From contig CM073596.1 in assembly GCA_037074705.1 (NCBI GenBank), forward strand, positions 20,930,001 to 20,994,000: a stretch of 64,000 bases of DNA, given 5' to 3'. Numbering within the stretch: the first letter of the stretch is position 1; every line of letters starts with the position of its first letter. The notes below the pieces were generated by a model. The model did no database searches. It saw nothing but the letters and a program-made list of their open reading frames with translations, and was not told the origin of the DNA. This document shows positions 37,854 through 50,200 of this stretch, piece by piece. The position numbers and the translations under genes were made by a program. The DNA comes from Zhengitettix transpicula (taxonomy: Eukaryota > Arthropoda > Insecta > Orthoptera > Tetrigidae).

Positions 37854-38406
37854 TTGTAAGTTAAGATGGACGGTACCAATATAATAGTTGACCCTTTGAA
37901 TCTCTTTAGTAATTACGTTCGTTTTCTATTATAAAAAAACTGTGTCGCACTGGTATAATGTCTGGTAATAAATACCGAGAGAATATGAATCACAAAGTAT
38001 TTTAAAGTGTATGTATGATTGTGTCGTACCTCTGATACAACAGTATAAAATATTCATTTCATAACTCAATTTTAAACCGTATCAATAGATTATTCGGTAT
38101 TAATTCGAGAAAAAAGCGACGTTGTCTTAGGACGTAGACTACATGAATGCATTGAAGGTCAAACTAGTATGTCCGGACCGCGGTACCTCATCCAGAGGGC
38201 GGTGGTCGCATTTCTGGGATACCTGAATGGGAGGAAAGCGAATTCCGGAAGCTGCAGCGGCTCTGCTCTTCCGGTCTCACCTTCCCACGCAGCAGGATCA
38301 GTTCCTAGTTGAGCAACAATGCTTATGTCCCACCTGGACGTGGCAGCAGTCATTCACTCTCGCTCACGTTGCGTGAGTAAAATCACTCTAATATTCACAC
38401 CACGCT
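37854..38406. other. Non-coding stretch with a G+C-rich island
   Basis: The sequence from about 38159 to 38400 is clearly G+C-richer, with frames open on both strands (minus strand 38353-38159, about 64 codons, landmark PAAWEGETGRAEPLQLPEFA). No family was recognised and no splice-site pair is convincing. It could be a degraded element or an unrecognised exon. Confidence 0.35.
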
Positions 38407-38417
38407 TCGGTTCTACC

Positions 38418-38894
38418 TTACAGAGCTCTGGAGGAGGCTACCTTTGGGGATCCCTTCTTTTCTCTGTCTGGTTTTTTGAACTAAGGTTCCCACAAGCCGA
38501 GGCACCTAGGCCTGTTTTTAGGGGTATATGTTCCGGTATTACAGACCTTGGGCTTACGAAAAGAGTTGTTCGCAGTCCCATTGGAACAGTCGGCCAGCTG
38601 CCTCCTACACTGGTCGAGGCACGGAGAAGGAAATTCTGCTACCCCACAGCAAATCCCTCTAGCGCCATCGGAAAGGCGTGGTACAACTACCCAATGCCCG
38701 ACCTACCTGATGCAGATTTTCTAGTGTTTGTCCTGCATCACTCTTTGGCAAATGCCGGGTAGGATCCTTAAACTATAACCGGGGGCCCTAGTTAACCCTT
38801 GGCAACCTTCCTCTAACCTTCCGCGTCATCCCTTCGTATGCTATTAAAGTGGCCACGTGGATTACCCTCACGTAGCTTATTATCCTAAAAACAA
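38418..38894 (+). mobile_element. SINE-like retroposon, copy 3 (long form)
   Basis: About 477 bp bracketed by the 11-bp direct repeat tcggttctacc at 38407-38417 and 38895-38905. It is collinear with copy 2 (7654-8138): gaactaaggttcccacaag, tatgttccggtattacag, cagctgcctcctacactgg, ctacctgatgcag, cccttggcaacctt, and a tail ending tatcctaaaa. Near its 5' end the short pyrimidine stretch cttcttttctctgtctgg occupies the place where copy 4 carries its huge minisatellite. It is non-coding. Confidence 0.85.
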
Positions 38895-38905
38895 TCGGTT
38901 CTACC

Positions 38906-40034
38906 GTCTGTAACACACATCGTGCATACGTTTGGAAGCTATGACACGTCTTCTAGTGATCACTGTCTCATTTCTGGAATATTTAGGGCGTGAGGTCACC
39001 ATAGCGTCACATTGCCCGCACACTCAGACGTAGCTACTAATCAGTATTTGTTTTCCGTTTCTGGATACTGAACAACGGGGATGGGGAATGCAGGTAGCTG
39101 GAGTGACTCATTGTTAGTTATGAAGTACCTGACCTGCGCTGATAAGGTCTCTCAAAACGATTACAACTTTAACTGGCATTTGGATGTAAGGCAGTTGTCC
39201 ACGTTGACCTCTTTCTTGGTTCAGATATAGTTTAGTGATGTTATAACGAGAAGAGATATGACAGTTTTTAAGTTCACTTTACCTAAACAGATGTACTTGA
39301 TTTGAAACTTTCAGCTTGATAATATCCTTAAGTTGCTGACAATGTACGAGTATGATTTCCCAGTCAGCCGCGGTGGACCAGTTTCCGACAAGACTTGAAA
39401 TCGTCGTTGAGTAGCGTTTTACTTTCCATCCTTATCGTGCTTGGGAAGTTTACTATTCACGCGGCGTCTCGACTGTTTCTTCTCCAGATTCGCTGATAGC
39501 CTTCCATACCGTCTCCGACTTATCAGTATGCGAACGCTCGCACTTCCGGTCTTTGGCCACTCATCTTCCTTTGTTTTTTTTTTTGCGAAGGGGTAAGTGA
39601 ACCGGTTCCACTGTGTCCATTTTCTGCCAAATAAAACCGGCAATTTGTAATCCAATCGAATCACATTCCATTGTGACGTCGGCTGAACTTGCCCCTTTTC
39701 AGTCACTGCAGTCCTCGAGAATATTCTACGGACTATGACCGCTTGTGATGGATCAAGTAGTCTGAGGAATTGGATAAATGAAGAAGGGATTCTAGTTAGA
39801 CATTGCACAAAAAAACGGGTGAATCTTTTGGGTTCAGTTCAGTTTCGCAAAATTATCCCCAAAATAGGTCTAGTAATGAATCCCATGTTCATTAAAAATC
39901 TTCATTTGGCTACCAAGTTATTCTTTTACATTAACATTGACTGCCGATCTCATCTCTCCAGTTCTCCGCTTTTATTTTAGGGGAACAAATTTACAGATGA
40001 AACTGTGTGTGCGTGTTGTAAATGTGTGGAAAAT
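38906..40034. other. Non-coding stretch
   Basis: No recognisable gene. A 129-codon open frame on the minus strand (39808-39419) has a basic, lysine/arginine-rich translation with no family resemblance and no splice context. Confidence 0.45.
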
Positions 40035-40050
40035 AAACCGGAAGCCATAT

Positions 40051-40812
40051 GAGGCAAGAATCCTGTGGGAGTTGTTGGTTCTCGAAGGCAGAAACTTTTA
40101 GGAGAGTCGGAGAGGGCTACCTTTGGGGCTACCTTCTCTCTCTCTTTCTCTCTTTTTCTCTCTTTTTTTCTCTTTTATCTCTCTCGTTTTTTATCTCTCT
40201 CTCGTTTTCTCTATCTCTCTCGTTTTCTCTATCTCTGTCTCTCGTTTCTCTATCTCTGTCTCTCGTTTTCTCTATATCTGTCTCTCGTTTTCTCTATAGC
40301 TGTCTCTCGTTTTCTCTATAACTGTCTCTCGTTTTCTCTATCTCTCTCTCTCTCTCTCGTTTTCTCTATCTCTCTCTCTCTCGTTTTCTCTATCTCTCTC
40401 TCTCTCGTTTTCTCTATATCTCTCTCGTTTTCTCTATATCTCTCTCTCGTTTTCTCTATATCTCTCTCTCGTTTTCTCTATCTCTCTCTCTCTCGTTTTC
40501 TCTATCTCTCTCTCTCGTTTTCTCTATCTCTCTCTCTCGTTTTCTCTCTCTCTCTCGTTTTCTCTATCTCTCTCTCTCGTTTTCTCTCTCTCTCGTTTTC
40601 TCTCTCTCTCGTTTTCTCTATATCTCTCTCGTTTTCTCTATATCTCTCTCGTTTTCTCTATATCTCTCTCGTTTTCTCTATATCTCTCTCGTTTTCTCTA
40701 TCTCTCTCTCGTTTTCTCTCTCTCTCTCGTTTTCTCTATATCTCTCTCGTTTTCTCTATATCTCTCTCGTTTTCTCTCTCTCTCTCTCGTTTTCTCTCTC
40801 TCTCTCTCGTTT

Positions 40813-40858
<46 letters not shown>

Positions 40859-41011
40859 CTTTTGAACTATGGTTCAACAAGCCGAGGAACCTCTGACTGT
40901 TTTGAGAGGTGTACGTTCCGGGGTCGTAGACCTTGCGCATACGGTAAGAGTTGTCCGGTATTCCCATTGGAACAGTCTACCACCTGTCTCCTAAACTGTT
41001 ACTCTAAAAGA
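40051..41011 (+). mobile_element. SINE-like retroposon, copy 4 (carrying a minisatellite expansion)
   Basis: Flanked by a 16-bp direct repeat with one mismatch, aaaccggaagccatat at 40035-40050 and aaaccgaaagccatat at 41012-41027. The 5' part (to about 40132) and the part from about 40859 match the family (ggctacctttgggg; gaactatggttcaacaag; gtgtacgttccggggtcg; cctaaactg). Between them lies about 725 bp of CT-rich minisatellite. After cctaaactg the copy jumps directly to a tail-like gttactctaaaag, so the middle-3' portion of the long form is missing. This insertion lies about 160 bp upstream of the first certain exon of the coiled-coil gene. Confidence 0.8.
40133..40857. repeat. CT-rich minisatellite, about 31 units
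   Basis: An array of units of the form CTCTCTCGTTTTCTCTATA, with variable CT content giving unit lengths of roughly 16-28 bp. About 31 CGTTT cores are present. The left part includes CTGT variants and the right part is more homogeneous, ending in pure (CT)n. Long open frames across it (including one of 266 codons) are artefacts of the periodic sequence. Confidence 0.95.
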
Positions 41012-41168
41012 AAACCGAAAGCCATATCTCATATTGACGTATATTTTCAGTATTAAAATAAACTATTGTTGCGGTTTTGGTTTTTCCGACAAGCTCCAGT
41101 TATTTTTTATGTAAACTTTTTTGCGATCTAAGATGCAGATTTTATTGAGATGTGTTTTCTTTTTGCAG

Positions 41169-41276
41169 GTTCCGGACAGCGGGGGCATGGAGTGCATGCC
41201 CTTACAGCCCTCTCAGCAGCAGCAGCCCTTCCAGTGTCTCATCCACGAGCAGGCCAAGTCCCTCGTAGCCCTACAG
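41169..41276 (+). CDS. Coding exon: Gln-rich segment and start of first helix
   Basis: 108 bases, phase 0/0, acceptor tttttgcag, donor cag|gtacga. It encodes VPDSGGMECMPLQPSQQQQP followed by a helix that continues directly into the next exon (EQAKSLVALQ / ELQNEV), which supports the junction. Confidence 0.8.
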
Positions 41277-44200
41277 GTACGAAGCCATGCCTTTCCTAAT
41301 CCGCAATGAACACCCACTTGAAGTTTAGATTTGATCTTGATTGACTGAAGTTTTGTTTTCGGGTAGTTGGTAGAAACTAAACAGAATACATGTTGAGAAT
41401 CCTTCATCCACCTGCTTCGGGCACATCTCTGCGACTTTACGGATCATTTACCATGCTCGTATTTAAGACTCTGAAGTCCTGACGACTCTATGAGGTGACA
41501 TCCATTTGCCGCTTAATCGTCGTTTCCATTGGCTTTATATACTTTCGCCTGAGAAATACAAAAAATAGGAAATTCTGTAGATGGTGTTCTCGAAGAATCC
41601 TTATTCCACTCTTTCTAGGGATGTAAACAAGTATTTCGTAGCTGTGATTTGGCTGCAGTCACTTTTCTCTTTACGGTTTGTATCAGAGGTCTGCCCCTTC
41701 CCCCCCCCCCCCCTCTCCCAGAACATCTATTTAGACCGTCGTGTGTAAGAGCGGTAAGAAATCTTCAAATTCTGACCGCAGAAGAATTGTTTGTTACCAA
41801 AATACGGAACAAGGTCCACATAAAAGTGACGCTAGAAAGTCGGCGTAAGTCGAACGTGACGTAAATTCTCGTCCAAGTTGTTCCAGGGAAAATTAATTCG
41901 CCTCGCCCGTTGCGGTTCCTTTCAGTTTGACAATTCGACAGCCTAAGGTAAAAAAAAATTAAGAGGGCTCTTGTTAAGGCAGAGGCGTCCATTCAACCTT
42001 CTGGTAAATAAGCGCATGTTCTTCGTATTAAAAACATTGGATAGAATCTTCCAATAAGTTATGGTAGACATGTACCATATCTACTTTAGAATATTCTCGC
42101 GGAGTTTCCTATGCCTTGCTTTTGTACAGATGACGATTGTTCCATTATTCATCTACATCAATAAAAACGTCCAATGTTGAGGAATCGATCGATTATTTGA
42201 AGCCATGCTTGTGGAGGACGCCTGCGTTTCACCCAGGACTCGTTCCCTCCAAGTGTATAACGTAAAAATTAATATTGGCTACCAAATTTGTAAAGAAATC
42301 TAGGGGTTTCGTACTTGTTAATTTGTCCTACAGAAATGTTGAACGTCTCGTTTTAAGTTTCCGTTTTGGAATACTTTACTGTCATGGCTAAGCGAAGGTA
42401 AATCATGTTTTTTAATTTTATAGAATATTAGCAATCTAGTTTTATGAGGTAATTGTGTGACTGTGCATAACGTGAAGGGGAATTCATCTAATGGACTTCA
42501 TCTCCTTTTAAGTCCTTTGGAGTCTTCCGTCTTCATGTTGTATGGCAGACGGTAGTTCATTCGGACGAGTTTGTAATCGCAGGAGGTGACTGACACTTCT
42601 CTTTCTACATTCCTCTTTAACAGTTTACATTTCAAGATCCGAACGTAGTGTCAAATTACTAACTTACCATGGTGCATTAGCAAGCATTCTGAGTGTTTTA
42701 GACTGACAAAGTCGAATGCTGTCGACATTAGGTTTGCATCAGAAGTCCCAATGTTCAATTGCATACGCAAAATTGGCTATATTATCACTTTGTAAATACT
42801 TAGGCATAAACAAGATTTCTTTTCTCCAGTACCCAGTACATTTTTTTCCTTTTTATGAGTATGTCTGGTTTCCAAATCAGTTTCTTGTCCAAGTGAAGAC
42901 CCAGATAGCGTTCTTCATTTGATTGTCTTACTTATATCTGTTTTAATAACACGTGGGAATTCCGAGTGATTAAGTGTAAAATTGACGTTGATGAGCAGGA
43001 AAAAAAGTTTTTAATTTTATTAAATTAGTTGGAAGCTTTCAACTCTTTTGTTATCATCCTGAATGTACAATCAAACGTTACTACTTATATAAAAAAAAAC
43101 ACCAAGTTACGAATACATTGCAACACCTTCAGCATAACATACCTTCCTGTCCTATAATTAAAATCTCATTAACTTTAAAAAATAGCCGTCTACAATAAAC
43201 CTGGTAGACCCCAAATAGATGTTAGAGACATAGACCGGCTAATTAACATCTCAGAGAGGGTAATTGTAGCTTGGGATCTAAACAGCAAACACCCATTATT
43301 GAATAGTAGGCGCAGTAACCCCAGTGATAGTGACTATCAGTCACAAGCACATAAGTACATCGTCCTAGGGCCCCGCGAGGCAACTTACGTGCCCGAAAGA
43401 CGAAACACACAGCCAGATGTTGCGGACATCACTTGACCTCACGGTCATACAGGACCTGACTTTAGTCCACTATGCGGTACTTAATAGCAATACAGGCACC
43501 ACACAGTACAGAGATAAGCGAGTCATGTTCAACTATCGGAGGGAAGATTGGGATTTATTCCGGGAAACCCTCGATAGAAACATGAAACACACAGACATCA
43601 TCAACACGCCTATAGGCACTTAGTCACTAATATAAAACTATGTTGTTTATTCTACAAGGTCTGTTCTTAAACTGCTCCATTAGGTGGTTCAGTGTGTAGA
43701 ATTACAATCGAAAATCGATATTATAGCTTCCAACTAATTATTTAATAAAATTAAAAAATTGGAGACTGTTTTTGGGTTTGTTTCTGCTAATCAACGTCAA
43801 CAGTCATTTTTACTATAATGTAAAATTGACTTGAATACTTTTCGTCTACTTGTCTTATTTAGTCATACCTCTAGGAGAGATGATTGCGCTTGTATGTTTT
43901 TATTAGCGACATGTGGATTTGGCTTTTAGTACCGTAAGGGTACACGTTGCATGTTGCAGTTATTAATGTTACATGATTACATTTGCTTGTGACTCAGTCA
44001 TACAGCCAGATGTTGGTATTTGGTGTTTCAGGAACTGCAGAATGAGGTGGGCGCGCTGCTGGAGTTCCGCGACCTGGTCATGGAGACGTTCCCGCACCTG
44101 CGGCACAAGCTGGCGTCGCAGAGCAACACGGCGTCGCTGGTGCCGACGCCGCGAGGCCGTGCCGCGGAATGGGAGCCCGGCGTCCGCGTGCGGCGACGCT

Positions 44201-47200
44201 TGCTGCCCAAGGAGCTGGACGCCGCGTCGCTTCAGACGCGCGTCCGCAAGAGCCACCAGCAACAGCAGCCCAAGAGCGGTGACGGCAGCGGCACCAGCAG
44301 CGCGGGCAGCAGCGCTGTGCAGGACTCTGGCTTCGGTACTGAAACCTCGTCCAAGGCCTCGGCCGCGTCAACGGCCACGGTGACGCCGGGCGCCGCGGCG
44401 TCGTCTGAGGAGGAGGCCGAGGACGAGCTGTGGAACCTGTTGGATGTGATCCACCGCAAGGGCACGCGGCTGCGAGCAGAGGTGGCGCAGATGCAGCAGC
44501 GCTTGAGGGACCCGGGGGAAGACGGCGACACTGACGACCACCTGCGTCGTGAAAGGGATTCGCTGAGGGACGAGCTGGCGGCGGCGCGAAGGGTGCTCAA
44601 GAGGCGTTGTCGTCCACTGGGGGCGCTGGACGGCGTCGTGAGCGACCCGGCGCATCTGCCCCGCGTCAACATCGACCCGCGTAAAGTCGCCGCCATCTTG
44701 CGAGAGTTCAACCCCGTCGAGCTGCAGAGACACTTGCTCACAACCACGGCACACAACCAGGTCACTATGCTTTCCAAAGTCGCAATGACTGATATCAACC
44801 GTCACTTCCAATCCCCTAATCTTGTTTGTGAAAACACTCTCACTTGAAAATTCCAACTCCTAAATTATCTAAACAATGAAAACTTCACTAAAGCAATTCA
44901 CATCCTACCCATTCTTCCATAAGCTTTCCTCAAATCTTTGGGATTACCATCACTACTTGTACATAGTCCTAGGATTGAATACAATTCGACTAGTATTGAT
45001 GCATGGTTCTGGTCGCAACGACTTGCACTCCAGACTAACATGTTCAATCATCCTAAAGAAATCGTCCTGAAACCTATGTACACTAGACGTGTTCTCAATT
45101 ATCTTTCTGACCACCCTCCAGACCAAAAGTGAGCTATGGTATACAATCTTGTAGACAGAGCTATTTTACTTTCTAACTCAAAGTTCCATCAACACAACGA
45201 AACATTTTAATCTCCAATGAGTACCCTTTCAATTTTATTATTAAAAACACAAACAGTAGATTGAACAAAATCCAATATCCTACTGTCGGTAGTCTCCAAA
45301 CAACTCAAGCCAAATTTTTTCTCGTACACCCTTATTACAAATTTCTACATAACAAATTTATCCAAATATTCAAAGAATATCCATCATTTACAGATCCACT
45401 AATACCCTTTCCTACTTGATTAAAAACCACAAGGACGCACTTGACACCTACAGCAAACATTGTGTTTACAAAATCACTTGCTCTAATTGTAATTCCTGCT
45501 ACATAGGGCGAACAAAACGTCCCCTTAATACACGTATCAACGAACATATGTCTAATATCAAACTGCCCATTGATAAAGAGTCTGTAGTATCCAAACATAT
45601 CATAAATTCTAATCATACATTTGATTGGCAAAATGCTAAGATTTTAGACTCATTTCAGAGATGCTTCACATTAAATCAAACATCACAGCTATTAATGTAC
45701 AGACGCTTTGTTACTCAATAATAGCTATGTTCCCTTATTATTACGCTAAACCTTCTACTTTCCCATTGTCGTTGTTCCCTTATTGCTAGGCTAACCCTTC
45801 GGCTCTCCCATTGTCGTTGCGTTTTCGTCGCTTTTGAGTTTTGTCAACTGCCGAGTGCAGTTGTGTCGTCCTACGCTCTTCTTCGCACCAGAGGAAACGG
45901 ACAAGGATCCCAGAAACTTTGTGTGGTATTTATATTATCACTTTTTTTGTCTGAATTTTCTATCTTTCTTATTCAAAACTTTAAAATCCTTGAACTACTC
46001 TGGGAGAAGTGATCAACGTTGCTGGTCGACGGCCAGATAGATGCGTCGAGTGCGATGAGCAGAGTGTGAAATCCTTTGGTCGCGCATAATGTTGAAGATG
46101 CCTTCTGGTCTGGTCTAATTGCCGTCTCACTTGTGTAGGACCCGTGTCCGAAAGTTCTTGTCTCCGTCTCCGGAACGGTCGGCGATTTCTCCGCGTTGCG
46201 TGAGGTCCTCTTACGTCACGACGTCACCAAAAAAAAAAGCAGTACAGACATATACACGTAAACCGCTGAAACGGTATTTCTGCTCTAAAAGTCCAATATC
46301 AAAAGTAAAAAATTATCTGCTGCAGTAACGAAACGTACGAAACTAAATGTTTCATTGAATTTAGTACACGTATACGGTACTGCAATTCAGGCGAGGATAA
46401 TTTTGCTGTACTTCCTTTTTATACCACAAATAACATTTAGATTTATCCTTTATTTAATAATTAATAAAGTAATCAGGAATACTACCAAAAGGATACGGAA
46501 ATTACAGATATAACTGGAATAAAATAAAATAAACTTTGAATATTTGATAATTAATCTTATTTAGTTGATTGTTCTCAATAGTTGTTCGCTAACCATTAAC
46601 ACTGTCATTTAAAAAGATTAGAAAATGTTCTCTTCATTAATACATTTCCACGACATTCCACAGGCAAGTTCATCCTATTCAGAGAAGAATCTTCTCGCTA
46701 AATATACGATCATTAGATTTTAAATTTATGTGAACGTCTTATAATTCTTATAGTAATCGTCGTTGGTCGTTTTTCCTTTGTGAAGATAATTAATCAAAAT
46801 ACTGACGCCACGAACTTGCCAATAAGAGGTCTTCTCTTTTGTTTTTCAAACCACCACCCGCCGCCATCTATGCGTCAGGTCGGGTATTTCTTGTACTTCC
46901 GTCGTAACCATCACATCTCTGATTATTTTATTTACGAGAGTCATTCCCTGCCATAGTTACTGTTCTGCACAGTATTATCACAGTGTATCCTTACCCACCT
47001 TCACGATTATGAAACAAAGTTTATCAATATTTCCTAAAAGTCTCGCAGTCAGTTTGAGAATGTTCATTAATCTCTGTTGAAAATTGTTAAGTGTTATATT
47101 CGCTGGTCTACGAGGCCGGTGACGTGTGTGAGATGAGCGTAGGTGGTGTTTGAAGATTTTTGCTAATAGGCTCTGGTTTCTTGGGGGCGTTGCATAAACA

Positions 47201-50200
47201 CATGCAACACACTTTGCAACGCAGGGCTTCAACACGAGGCCGGCCATGTTACTCTGGAAAAGCGTGCCTTCGACACATGTTCGTTACATCAAGTTCAAGT
47301 TCCTTGTAAGTTGTCGCCAGGAAATATTGAAATAATCTTACATTTGCACGAGGCTGGAACAGCCGCAACAAACTATTTTTTTTAGAATAACGGGCGACAT
47401 GAGGGTAATCCACGTGGAGGCAACTCCCCTTTAATAGCATAGGAAGGGATTTGAAAGGGGGGATGCGGAAGGGTAGAGGAAGATAGCCAAGGGTTAACTA
47501 GGTCCACCTGGCTGATATATATCAGGAAAAGACTCGTAAATAAAATAATCAGGGATGTGATGGTTACGACGGATGTTCAAAAAAATACCTGACCTGACGC
47601 ATAGATGACGGGTGGTTTGAAAAATTATATATATTGTAATAATTTAAAATATATGATATAATAAATTGATGGGCGCTTTTAAATGAACAACTATTATAAC
47701 TTTAATGAACAAACAAAATTTATTATCAATTTTAAAACACAAAATATTTGGGATCTCAGGGTCTTAAACTGGGCTTGATAAATGGCTGAATTTATACAAT
47801 AAAAATTACATTTACCTTTTATGGAAGTTAATGCGTCTGAAACATAGACAAAATTTGTTGTAGAAGAAATAATACTACAGATTGAATTTAAACAGTTTTA
47901 AATTTCTCAAGAATTAAAGATCTCACTTTATCGATATTTAAATTAAAGAACGATCTGACTTTTATCTTTTAAAAGTGGTTTACAAATGATTTCAAAGTAT
48001 TTCTCTACTTACGGCCGCCCAGGTCTCATTTTAGGTTTTTCGTGCACAAAATTTGGGGATATCACTGATTCTAGTACTCACAGACTCTAAATGTCAACAA
48101 ATTCTAATTGGCGTAGTTTGTTAGTTGGTCTACCACAAATTGGTAGGTTTACTCCAACCTGGATTTGCAGATCTCGTAACTTTAGTTGAAAAGGTCCTTC
48201 ATTGGTTTGTCTATGGCCAGCATGATGAATTTTCGCTCGACCACCGAATACAACATTAGTTGCACTCTCTCCTTCCCGACTGAAGATTGCTTTACTTTTC
48301 AATATTTAAGAGCATGTTTGTAACTGGACCACATTCTTTCGTTCTGGCTGCCCAACTGTAAAGCTTTCGAACTGTTCGCTGTCCGCTGCCCAACTGTAAA
48401 ACTTCGACTCTTAGATTTTTAGCGCGTAAACTCTCTCAACTGCCCAACAATGTTTTCTTTGCCTCGCCGGATTGTTGCGGCGTCCGCTCTATATCCACTA
48501 ATAATGAGTCCTCTACAATCCAACTTTCCAATTAGAACAATGTCTTAATTACCAATTACTACAATATATATATATATACATTCTACAATATTTGAAGTGA
48601 GAACTGTTTCTATGTCTTCGTTATCAAGTTACAGCAATAGTAATATTTCTTAATCAGTTCTATTTGTTGAAATAAATGTTCAGGTTATGTTTCTCTAAAA
48701 TTTATCCCGCCGTCTACTCAGTTTCAAACCTACACATTCCATGCATTTTTCAAGCATCGATGTTTGGACATTTTTTGATGTTTTAGTTTATGGCCCCCTT
48801 TCCATCCGTTCTTTCTTCGTTTCTATAGTCCTTTCGTGCAAAGTTTTGCTTCTTTGATCTCCACCAAGTTTTTCTTGTCTGTGCCTCGATTATCCTTCCC
48901 TCCGAAACCTCTCTCTGTTACAGCTTTGATGAAGATCCAATGTCTCCTGTCCGGAGAAGCCTTACGGTATGCTACATCGCGTTACGCAAGTCCGCCGAGG
49001 CGCCGCAGATTTCCTCTAAGAAAGAGTAATCCCTTCTACTGGCCTTGACAATACTTGTATGGCTTTTTTTCTCCTTAAAACACGTATAATTTTTCTCACC
49101 CACTCCTCAATACTGCACAGGTCTCCGTAAATCGCCTTTCCTGTGTTCCATAGTTTAAATCGTATGTTTTTTTCTCCCCTCATAATCATAAATAACTTTC
49201 GTACTGCATTAATAAACATTTAGCCCACACGATTTAATTATTAAACCATTTCCAGATTCAGAAATCTGGCCAGAATATATAACATTTCAGAATGAGAATT
49301 TTTTAAAAAAATTGTGCTTCGTGTCTACTTATACTATCATTATTTAACGTTTTTGTCTGTAGGCTCTCCAAAAGCGACTTACTACATCTTCGAAACTTCA
49401 CAGTAGTTTAGTCGAACAAATGGACAAGGTGAAGGATGAAAACGATGACCTTCGATTTCAGGTGAGGAGACCAATCTGTTTACTGTTTACAGAACGACAC
49501 GAATAACCAATAATTTAAATTTATCCCATTAATCCGTTATCCTAATCTACTACTTAAATCTATTCCAGCTGGAGGAGAAGAATATTGAATTGGAAGGCAC
49601 CCGAGCTAGAGTGCGGGTTTTGGAACGACTTCACCAGAAAAATTCACCACTTCTCCCGCCAGAGGAAACGTGCAACCCGATCCTTCCATTATTGGCATTG
49701 CCGATGCCGATATCTGACGAGACAGTTTTGCAACATCACAGCAGCAGTACAGAGTCCGCCCATGACCACTCAGAAGTGAAGATGCAACAGCAGCAAACCT
49801 CTCCGAAACGAAAGCCCAGCAAGATTCCCCTACCAGGAACCAAATCTTATTGTGCTCCTAAGCCGCCTTCCGGGAAGACTAACTCTATAGTAAAGGCGAA
49901 GGACCTTTCAGTCAACAGAGGAGTGAGGGAGTCATCGTGGAAAAGTAACAATTCCTTAAGCAGTAACAAAACGAGGGACAGTGTGTCGGGGGGCAGGAAC
50001 TCTTCCATGTCTGTGAGAAATAACAGCAGGGATTCCTTAAACGCGAGCAAATCTAAAGATTCCCTCTCGAGTAAAAGTGACTCAATATGCGGCAGGAGGG
50101 GTGCCGGAGATTCGTTATCTTCGGGGAAGGCTTCCAGAGACACTCCCGGCCAAAATAGTTTCTCTTCAAACATTTCTCTAGCTGCGAAGAGTAAGGAAAT

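Larger units (their letters stand above)
41277..44031 (+). other. Intron of the coiled-coil gene
   Basis: 2755 bp, GT-AG. It holds a poly-C run at about 41700-41712 and an inverted-repeat element (42982-43800) with a LINE endonuclease fragment. The rest is AT-rich and featureless. Confidence 0.75.
44761..49362 (+). other. Intron of the coiled-coil gene
   Basis: 4602 bp, GT-AG (acceptor ttttgtctgtag). It contains a truncated Penelope-like element, an inverted-repeat element with an embedded SINE fragment, and otherwise AT-rich sequence, including a moderately balanced stretch at 48000-48500 with no recognisable content. Confidence 0.75.

Noticed and set aside
39419..39808. 129-codon minus-strand open frame
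   Set aside because: Basic, unassigned translation without splice sites or conservation that I can recognise.
40065..40865. 266-codon plus-strand open frame
   Set aside because: It is produced by the CT-rich minisatellite; the translation is a periodic Ser/Leu/Phe repeat with no gene-like content.
44761..44847. Reading through the weak donor at 44760 to the stop at 44847 as a terminal exon
   Set aside because: The downstream exon at 49363 continues the coiled coil in phase, and composition drops sharply after 44760, so splicing is the better reading.
43969..44856. Several long frames in other phases and on the minus strand
   Set aside because: Shadows of the G+C-rich coding exon 44032-44760, whose frame alone joins its neighbours and has protein-like content.
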